From the NCBI GenBank assembly GCA_902385025.1, contig CABMDX010000266.1, forward strand, positions 1-12,191: a stretch of 12,191 nt of DNA. The letters are read 5' to 3'. A program made the translations under genes and the position numbers. This DNA is from an uncultured archaeon. GTDB taxonomy: Archaea > Halobacteriota > Methanosarcinia > Methanotrichales > Methanotrichaceae. This document shows, one piece after another, positions 7,863 to 12,191 of this stretch (position 1 is the stretch's first letter; every line of letters starts with the position of its first letter). Below the pieces are notes generated by a model, which saw nothing but the letters and a program-made list of their open reading frames with translations, had not been told where the DNA came from and searched no databases.

Positions 7863-8143
7863 GCTTTGAAAATTTGAATTACAGAGATATTCTCATTCGA
7901 TTCCGCCAGCTTATGCCAATGCAGCAGGCTGCGATAGTTGGCGTGATATTTTTGGTGGTATACCTGCCGTATTCCTACTTCTTGCTGCATATGACGCCAG
8001 CAGAATCCTTCCGCATGTCGGTCTTCTCTACCATCATATTCGTTGTTGTCTACTACTTCACATCGGTCATTTTCGTGAAAAAGGGTGTGCAGGCCTCACA
8101 AGCTCGATCCAGGGGACCGAGAAAGGGCCTCAGAAATAAGTAA
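7856..8143 (+). CDS. small two-helix membrane protein, hypothetical
   Basis: A 95-residue protein that I do not recognise. It has two hydrophobic helices (about 25-45 and 54-75) and a strongly basic C-terminal tail (SQARSRGPRKGLRNK). The TTG at 7856 is supported by GAGGTG (7842-7847) eight bases upstream, and it overlaps the end of the preceding membrane-protein gene by seven bases. If the TTG is not used, the next ATG (7910) lies just before the first helix. The tight coupling suggests it is a partner subunit of the upstream membrane protein; that is inference. A run of seven T follows about 45 bases after the stop. Confidence 0.65.
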   Translation: MVSFENLNYRDILIRFRQLMPMQQAAIVGVIFLVVYLPYSYFLLHMTPAESFRMSVFSTIIFVVVYYFTSVIFVKKGVQASQARSRGPRKGLRNK

Positions 8144-8188
8144 GGCAGAAGGGCCACGGATCTGGAAAGATAAATCTCCCTTTTCAGC

Positions 8189-8195
8189 TTTTTTT
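8189..8195 (+). terminator. oligo-T terminator of the PUA/membrane-protein unit
   Basis: Seven consecutive T about 45 bases after the stop of the last gene in the unit, preceded by another T4 at 8181-8184. Archaeal termination typically occurs at such U-tracts without an obligatory hairpin. Confidence 0.5.
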
Positions 8196-8205
8196 ACCTC
8201 ATGGG

Positions 8206-8216
8206 CTAAAGTATAA
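8206..8216 (+). promoter_or_regulatory. candidate TATA region for the adenosine kinase/pyrC unit
   Basis: The sequence around CTAAAGTATAA is AT-rich and lies about 40 bases before the ATG at 8255. That would place initiation near 8240, just ahead of GAGGATGG, the likely Shine-Dalgarno region. The match to the TATA consensus is only partial. Confidence 0.35.
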
Positions 8217-8254
8217 GTCCATAGGCGGCGAATTTAGTCTTTGAGGATGGAAAG

Positions 8255-8737
8255 ATGGAACTCAAGGTCATCAAGATGAATATTCCCGAGGGAGCGAATC
8301 TGATTTTAGGTCAGAGTCACTTCATCAAGACTTGTGAAGATATATATGAAGTCATGGCAGGCACAGCGCCCGCTGCCAAATTCGCCGTCGCCTTCTCCGA
8401 GGCCAGCGGCGACTGCCTGGTACGCAGCGAAGGAAATGACGAAGCACTGGCAGAAGCCGCGAGAGCTAACTCGCTGGCCCTTTCCTGCGGCCATACATTT
8501 GTGCTGCTCATGAGCGGAGCCTTTCCCATCAATGTACTGAATGCCATCAAAGGCATTCAGGAGGTCTGCGGTATCTTCTGCGCCACGGCCAATCCCCTGG
8601 AAGTGGTAGTGGCAGAGACGGACCTTGGGCGCGGCATCATGGGCGTCATCGACGGCTTCTCGCCCAAGGGCGTTGAGGATGAGGGCAAGCTTCTGGAAAG
8701 GCGAGGACTGCTGAGGAGGTTTGGGTATAAACTGTGA
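8255..8737 (+). CDS. adenosine-specific kinase (COG1839)
   Basis: A 160-residue cytoplasmic protein matching the archaeal COG1839/PF04008 family across its whole length. Visible signatures are MNIPEGANLILGQSHFIKT, FAVAFSEASG, LALSCGHTFVLLM, ICATANPLEV-type (here IFCATANPLEVVVA) and GIMGVIDGFSPKGVE. The family is annotated as adenosine-specific kinase from structural and binding work on a crenarchaeal member; the physiological reaction is weakly established, so the substrate is by family name only. GAGG at 8243-8246 lies eight bases before the ATG. Its last 17 bases overlap the predicted start of dihydroorotase, so the two are cotranscribed and link purine-nucleoside handling with pyrimidine synthesis. 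Confidence 0.9.
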   Translation: MELKVIKMNIPEGANLILGQSHFIKTCEDIYEVMAGTAPAAKFAVAFSEASGDCLVRSEGNDEALAEAARANSLALSCGHTFVLLMSGAFPINVLNAIKGIQEVCGIFCATANPLEVVVAETDLGRGIMGVIDGFSPKGVEDEGKLLERRGLLRRFGYKL

Positions 8738-10016
8738 TCTGGTGGTGCAAAACGGTCGCGTCTGCACTCCATCCGGCCTGTTAAGCCTCGATATCTGGAT
8801 CAAAGACGGCCGCATAGCGATGCTTGGGGGCCCAAATCATGCCGAAGAGAGGATCGATGCCAGCGGGATGCTGGTGCTGCCTGGTGCAATCGATCTTCAT
8901 GTGCACTTCCGGGACCCTGGACCAAACTACAAGGAGGACTGGGCGAGCGGATCCCTGGCTGCGGCGGCCGGGGGCGTAACAACTGTGGTCGATCAGCCCA
9001 ACACCGAGCCCAGAACCCTGGATGCCCGGAGCTTTGAGCAGAAGCTGGATATTGCCCGGCACCGCTCCGTGGTCGATTTCTGCCTCAATGGAGGACCTGG
9101 CAACATCAGGGAGCTGGCGGACGGCGGAGCCACAGCTATCGGCGAGATCTTCACCTATGAGCATAGCGATCAGGATCTGCAAAGGATTCTGGCCGAGACG
9201 AAAGAGGCAGGGCTCTTGCCCACAATTCATGCCGAGGATGGGAAGACTGTTTCGGATAGTACTTCGGGCCTGCAGGACAGACATGATCCAGAGGTCTATT
9301 CAGTGGCAAGGCCAGCGAAGGCAGAAGCTCTGGCCATAGAAAAGGTGCTATCGTGGTCGGATCGGCTGCACATCTGCCATCTCAGCACAATCCAGGGGCT
9401 GAATCAGGTTGCAGAGGCCAGAGTGAGAGGCAAAAAGGTGAGCTGTGAGGTCGCACCCCATCATTTATTCTTCAGCGTCAAGGACTATCACCGCTTGGGC
9501 TCCTTTCTGAAGATGAATCCGCCGCTGCGCCGTAAGGAGGATAATGATGCACTCTGGGAGGGTCTGCGGACCGGCAGCATTGATATTCTGGCGTCGGATC
9601 ACGCCCCCCATCTGCCTGAAGAGAAGAGGGAAGACATCTGGGAGGCTCCGGCAGGCGTGCCGGGCGTGGAGACCATGCTGCCGCTGATGCTCCATGCGGT
9701 GAGGCGAAATCTCATCAGCCTGGAGCGGCTGGTGGAGTCCCTTTCGGCAGGGCCTGCCAGGATATTCGGACTTCAGAGCAAAGGCGCCATCATGCCTGGC
9801 AAGGATGCCGATCTGGTGATAGTGGATACCAAAGACATCCGCACCATAAACGCCGATAGGCTGCACAGCCGCGCGGATTGGACGCCCTATGAGGGAATGC
9901 AGGCCATGTTTCCACAGATGACGCTTGTGAGAGGCACTCTCGTCTGGAACGGAGACCTGCAGGTACGATATGGCTGCGGTCGCTTTCAGGGAAGACTGAG
10001 GCAAAAGGCTTTATGA
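8721..10016 (+). CDS. pyrC: dihydroorotase
   Basis: Zinc amidohydrolase that cyclises carbamoyl-aspartate to dihydroorotate in pyrimidine synthesis. Up to 431 residues. Metal and substrate motifs are complete: DLHVHFRDPG (His60, His62, Arg64), then IHAEDG (His170), ICHLST (His220), CEVAPHHLFF, KMNPPLR and ILASDHAPH (Asp293). GAIMPGKDADLVIVD is the usual C-terminal strand. The start is uncertain. TTG at 8721 follows GGAGGT (8715-8720) with no spacer at all. ATA at 8727 would have an ideal six-base spacer and give the family-like N-terminus (M)NCDLVVQNGRV. GTG at 8742 would begin inside the first strand. It overlaps the adenosine kinase gene and is followed 21 bases later by hsp20. Confidence 0.94.
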   Translation: MGINCDLVVQNGRVCTPSGLLSLDIWIKDGRIAMLGGPNHAEERIDASGMLVLPGAIDLHVHFRDPGPNYKEDWASGSLAAAAGGVTTVVDQPNTEPRTLDARSFEQKLDIARHRSVVDFCLNGGPGNIRELADGGATAIGEIFTYEHSDQDLQRILAETKEAGLLPTIHAEDGKTVSDSTSGLQDRHDPEVYSVARPAKAEALAIEKVLSWSDRLHICHLSTIQGLNQVAEARVRGKKVSCEVAPHHLFFSVKDYHRLGSFLKMNPPLRRKEDNDALWEGLRTGSIDILASDHAPHLPEEKREDIWEAPAGVPGVETMLPLMLHAVRRNLISLERLVESLSAGPARIFGLQSKGAIMPGKDADLVIVDTKDIRTINADRLHSRADWTPYEGMQAMFPQMTLVRGTLVWNGDLQVRYGCGRFQGRLRQKAL

Positions 10017-10037
10017 TAACAGAGCCTTGTTTTTGGC

Positions 10038-10496
10038 ATGAAATCTGATTCCTCAGGCAGCAGCGATCTGGAACGTGTGATCGGCAAGGCAGCGGTGGAA
10101 GCTGCGCGGATGTCCAACCAGGCTAGCCAGGCGGCAAAGAAGATCCTGGGAGATGTGAGCAGCGAAATTGGAGAGGCCAGAAGCTACGATATAGCCGCCA
10201 TAGATCTAATCGAGACCGAGGAGGAACTGATTGCTCTGGTTGCCCTGCCCGGTGCCTCCAAGGATAAGATCGATCTGAGGGTGACGGAAGATAACCTCTA
10301 CGTCGATGCCAAGGCATCTGCAAGAGACGGAAAATACCTGAAGAGGGAGATCAGCGCCCTCTGCATGAGGCGGGATATCAAGCTTCCAGTGGAGATCAAG
10401 CCAGAGCAGGTGAGGGCTAGCTTCAAGGACGGCATATTGGAGGTGCACCTTCCAAAACTTGTAATAGTCAATGCCAAGAGGGTGCAGGTGGAGTAA
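10038..10496 (+). CDS. Hsp20/alpha-crystallin family small heat-shock protein
   Basis: A 152-residue ATP-independent holdase chaperone expected to form cytoplasmic oligomers. Residues 1-48 are an Ala/Ser-rich helical arm. Residues about 50-140 are the alpha-crystallin domain, with VALPGASKDKIDLRVTEDNL, the LKREI strand (usually FxRxF/LP) and RASFKDGILEVHLPK, which matches the conserved A-x-x-x-G-x-L-x-x-x-x-P signature. A C-terminal I/V-x-I/V-like element (VIVNAKRVQVE) closes it. The ATG lies 21 bases after the pyrC stop. CTTTATGATAA (10009-10019) is a weak TATA candidate about 25 bases upstream, so it may have its own heat-inducible, nearly leaderless promoter as well as readthrough from pyrC. 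Confidence 0.9.
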   Translation: MKSDSSGSSDLERVIGKAAVEAARMSNQASQAAKKILGDVSSEIGEARSYDIAAIDLIETEEELIALVALPGASKDKIDLRVTEDNLYVDAKASARDGKYLKREISALCMRRDIKLPVEIKPEQVRASFKDGILEVHLPKLVIVNAKRVQVE

Positions 10497-10524
10497 GATC
10501 TTTCGGACCTGGCCGACCACACCC

Positions 10525-10529
10525 TTTTT
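10525..10529 (+). terminator. weak oligo-T terminator after hsp20
   Basis: Five consecutive T, 29 bases after the hsp20 stop and ahead of the hicBA promoter region. Short for an archaeal terminator; low confidence. Confidence 0.25.
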
Positions 10530-10590
10530 GTGCGAGAATGGTGGCAAGGTAGCAAACAGAGACCGCTTGGGTTCTGCAATAGCCGCAAGC

Positions 10591-10597
10591 TATATTT
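10591..10597 (+). promoter_or_regulatory. TATA box TATATTT of hicBA
   Basis: TATATTT is centred about 28 bases before the ATG at 10622, the spacing expected for a leaderless archaeal transcript. It supports that ATG over the GTG at 10607 or the ATG at 10613, which would lie upstream of the predicted initiation point. Confidence 0.45.
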
Positions 10598-10621
10598 CAT
10601 TATCCAGTGTCTATGTTATCT

Positions 10622-10855
10622 ATGAGAACTCTGAGCTACCGAATCACTCTCCGTAAGGAGCCCGAAGGAGGTTACACCGTGATGGTTCCGACGCTTCCAG
10701 GATGTGTCACTCATGGGAAGACCGTGGAAGAGGCCATCGAGATGGCCCGGGATGCCATTACGGGTTACATCGAGAGTCTCATTGAAGACGGAGAAACGGT
10801 TCCCGTAGAGGAAGATCTCATCGAGTGCAGGCTGACTGTGGAGGCTCATGCCTAA
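10622..10855 (+). CDS. hicB: HicB family antitoxin
   Basis: A 77-residue HicB-like antitoxin that in intact systems binds and neutralises the HicA mRNA interferase. The partial RNase-H-like fold is visible: LSYRITLRKEPEGGYTVMVPTLPGCVTHGKTVEEAIEMA is the family hallmark (substrate-mimic strand, PxLPGC, G-x-T-x-E-E-A), followed by DAITGYIESL and a C-terminal strand. No separate ribbon-helix-helix or HTH DNA-binding tail is present, so this is the short form. In-frame starts at 10607 (GTG) and 10613 (ATG) are possible, but 10622 fits the TATA spacing and family length. Its TAA overlaps the hicA start (ATGCCTAA). The antitoxin looks intact although the toxin partner is broken. Confidence 0.9.
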   Translation: MRTLSYRITLRKEPEGGYTVMVPTLPGCVTHGKTVEEAIEMARDAITGYIESLIEDGETVPVEEDLIECRLTVEAHA

Positions 10856-11073
10856 GCTGCCATCACTTAATCCTCAGAAAGTCATAACTATTTTAGAAAA
10901 GAAAGGTTTCGTATTGAAAAGAGTCACAGGAAGCCATTAATTATTTGTTCACCCGGAAACAAAGAGAAGAGTTACAGTTCTTTATCATAGCCCAGGATAT
11001 CGCCAGAGGCACACTTCTCCGGATTCTGGAAGACGCTGGAATAGACAGAGAAGAGCTGCAAAATCTTCTTTGA
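10848..11073 (+). pseudogene. hicA: HicA toxin remnant (in-frame TAA plus frameshift)
   Basis: HicA toxins are small double-stranded-RNA-binding-fold mRNA interferases. From ATG 10848 the frame reads MPKLPSLNPQKVI, ILEKKGFVLKRVTGSH, including the catalytic-type His30 in GSH. It then meets TAA at 10938-10940. The same frame resumes with LFVHPETKRRVTVLYH, as expected for HicA. Near 10985-10995 the coding signal moves to the +1 frame, giving DIARGTLLRILEDAGI and REELQNLL, ending at TGA 11071-11073. Total length is one base over a multiple of three, consistent with one inserted or two missing bases. Two independent lesions make a functional toxin very unlikely as read. It shares an ATGCCTAA overlap with hicB. 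Confidence 0.85.
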
Positions 11074-11102
11074 TTGAATGCAACTTTGCGGTGCTATAAT
11101 CA

Positions 11103-11134
11103 GTAAAAGAAAAAATAATTACGAGGGACAAAAA
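11103..11134 (-). terminator. two oligo-T tracts after the DUF4139 gene
   Basis: On the minus strand this stretch contains T5 (complement of 11130-11134) and T6 (complement of 11110-11115), 16 to 42 bases past the TAG of the DUF4139 gene. This is a good archaeal-type U-tract terminator. The remaining convergent gap 11074-11149 shows nothing else. Confidence 0.5.
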
Positions 11135-11149
11135 CAGGGAGTTCTTCAC

Positions 11150-12191
11150 CTAGCTCCCACTATCCAGGCTCTCCGTATTCACCACCTTATAGCTGTAGTC
11201 GATGGCCGTCTTCTGCCTTGGCAAAAGCTGCAGCCTCCACTTCAAGCTCGTCGCCGTGCTCTCCATTGGCTTTGGCGAGACAGAGACAACCACAGCTTCC
11301 TGCGGAATGGTGTCCGTGACCTCCACTGTTGCCGCGCGATCCAGGTTGCTCTCGACCTTCATGTGATATGTCCAGGTCTCAGTGGTCTCCTTTACAGTAC
11401 GATTCCGCCCCGCGGAACTGATATCCAGGATCTTTTCTGTGATGTTGTAGTCCGAGAGCTTTCTTGATACCTTCAGATCTGCAGACGGGCCAACGACGAT
11501 GGAAGCGTTTGTGCCTGAAGCCGTGTAGGGCATCTGAATTGTGGAGACGTACTCATCGTTTTTGTAAAGCAGCGCCCTTCCCGAAGGCCAGGGACCGGGC
11601 AGGGTATTATTGAGCCGTATCTCCTCCAAAGCAGGGCCTTCCTCCTGGCTATAAGCATCCCAGGTGTAAATTCTCACCAGAGGCGCATTCTCCTGTAAGA
11701 GCGGAAAGCTAGTTTGCTTGTTCATAGCAAGATCCTTTCGTCCTTCCAGCTCGAAGATATAGAGCGTCTCAAGCTCGGATGACGACGGCGCAGCGGCCGG
11801 TGCGGCGGCTTCAGCGGCAGGAGCGGCAGCCAGCATCATCCTTGCCATGGTCTGCGGTGCAGCTTTGGCAAGAATAGGCTCCACGCCGGAGTATAAGCCC
11901 GCCACAAGCTTCAGCCTCACGGCCTTCAGCTCCTCTCCGCCGCTATTGGTGAGAAGGGCATTAGCATTCACCGCAACAGAGGCATTGCCAAGATGCAGGT
12001 CATACCTTGGCTCCCAGGAGGCGGCATTGTACATAAGATAGCTGAGAGCAAAGCTCTGCGGCCCGGCTGAGGAGAGGTTCAGGGTGTAGACCGGATTTCC
12101 GTCGTAGACCACTCGCTCCACAGTCGCGTTGCTGACCGATAACAGGACTGATGATTTGTCGGCGGCATCAGGAAGGTTGATCACGAACTTA
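11150..12191 (-). CDS. DUF4139 domain cell-envelope protein, 5' end outside window
   Basis: The 3' part (346 codons in frame, entering from the right edge) of a protein with a DUF4139 domain; function unknown. The segment SYLMYNAASWEPRYDLHL, followed by an alternating NALLTNSGGEEL strand pair, is the DUF4139 entry signature. An Ala/Pro-rich linker (near window-relative residues 120-135) interrupts the domain at its usual variable loop. The domain resumes with GRALLYKNDEYVSTIQMPY, VVGPSADLKVSRKLSDY, WTYHMKVESNLDRAATVEVTDTIPQEA and LLPRQKTAIDYSYKV. Seven N-x-S/T sequons (NAT, NLS, NAS, NNT, NAS, NIT, NRT) suggest an extracytoplasmic glycoprotein; the expected signal peptide would lie upstream, outside the window. 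A GTG at 12184 is in frame, but KF precedes it, so it is not the natural start. It ends at TAG. Confidence 0.85.
   Translation of the reverse strand, partial: KFVINLPDAADKSSVLLSVSNATVERVVYDGNPVYTLNLSSAGPQSFALSYLMYNAASWEPRYDLHLGNASVAVNANALLTNSGGEELKAVRLKLVAGLYSGVEPILAKAAPQTMARMMLAAAPAAEAAAPAAAPSSSELETLYIFELEGRKDLAMNKQTSFPLLQENAPLVRIYTWDAYSQEEGPALEEIRLNNTLPGPWPSGRALLYKNDEYVSTIQMPYTASGTNASIVVGPSADLKVSRKLSDYNITEKILDISSAGRNRTVKETTETWTYHMKVESNLDRAATVEVTDTIPQEAVVVSVSPKPMESTATSLKWRLQLLPRQKTAIDYSYKVVNTESLDSGS

Noticed and set aside
8306..8815. Minus-strand open frame of 169 codons
   Set aside because: Antisense to the adenosine kinase/pyrC junction; no coding signature.
9465..10004. Minus-strand open frame of 179 codons
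   Set aside because: Antisense shadow of dihydroorotase, whose active-site motifs are unambiguous.
10565..10590. Inverted repeat GCTTG...CAAGC before the hicBA TATA box
   Set aside because: Five-base arms with a 16-base loop are within chance expectation, and there is no supporting second copy.

Overview
This window reads as chromosomal DNA of a methanogenic archaeon. The archaeal markers are an Sm-like (Lsm) gene, a zinc-ribbon L37e ribosomal protein gene and purF in one row, a COG1839 adenosine-specific kinase, a PUA/DUF1947 RNA-binding protein, a TreT-type trehalose synthase, TATA boxes of the TTTAAATA type, and exported proteins rich in N-glycosylation sequons. Gene content and moderate GC resemble Methanothrix (Methanosaeta); that genus call is inference. 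Gene density is high: no gene-free stretch exceeds about 135 bases, and I saw no tRNA, rRNA, insertion sequence or CRISPR.

Layout. (1) 1-2624, minus strand: an overlapping three-gene unit with an exported sequon-rich protein, a duplicated DUF5752 protein and a TreT-like glycosyltransferase that runs off the left edge. (2) 2758-4512, plus strand, divergent from it: a CLC chloride channel/transporter with two CBS domains. (3) 6383-4555, minus strand: lsm, rpl37e (only 56 codons) and purF, with Shine-Dalgarno sequences embedded in the preceding stop codons. (4) 6475-8143, plus strand, divergent from lsm: a PUA-domain protein, a six-helix membrane protein and a two-helix membrane protein. (5) 8255-10496, plus strand: adenosine-specific kinase overlapping dihydroorotase (pyrC), then an Hsp20 small heat-shock protein. 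(6) 10622-11073: a hicB antitoxin gene with a broken hicA toxin gene. (7) 11150-12191, minus strand: the 3' part of a DUF4139 cell-envelope protein.

The most striking signal is that three recognisable genes are interrupted by in-frame stop codons. The TreT-like gene has TAA at codon 170, with the same frame then open to the window edge. purF has TAG at codon 230, exactly between its two enzyme domains, with the same frame open to the normal end. hicA has TAA at codon 31 plus a frameshift. TAA and TAG are also used as ordinary terminators by neighbouring genes, so a global reassignment of a stop codon is unlikely. Sequence error, strain-level gene decay or programmed readthrough remain open.

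Functionally, region 1 plus the CLC gene could be an osmotic-stress locus (compatible solute and chloride flux) sharing a 133-base divergent promoter. Regions 3 to 5 join translation/RNA genes with purine and pyrimidine synthesis.
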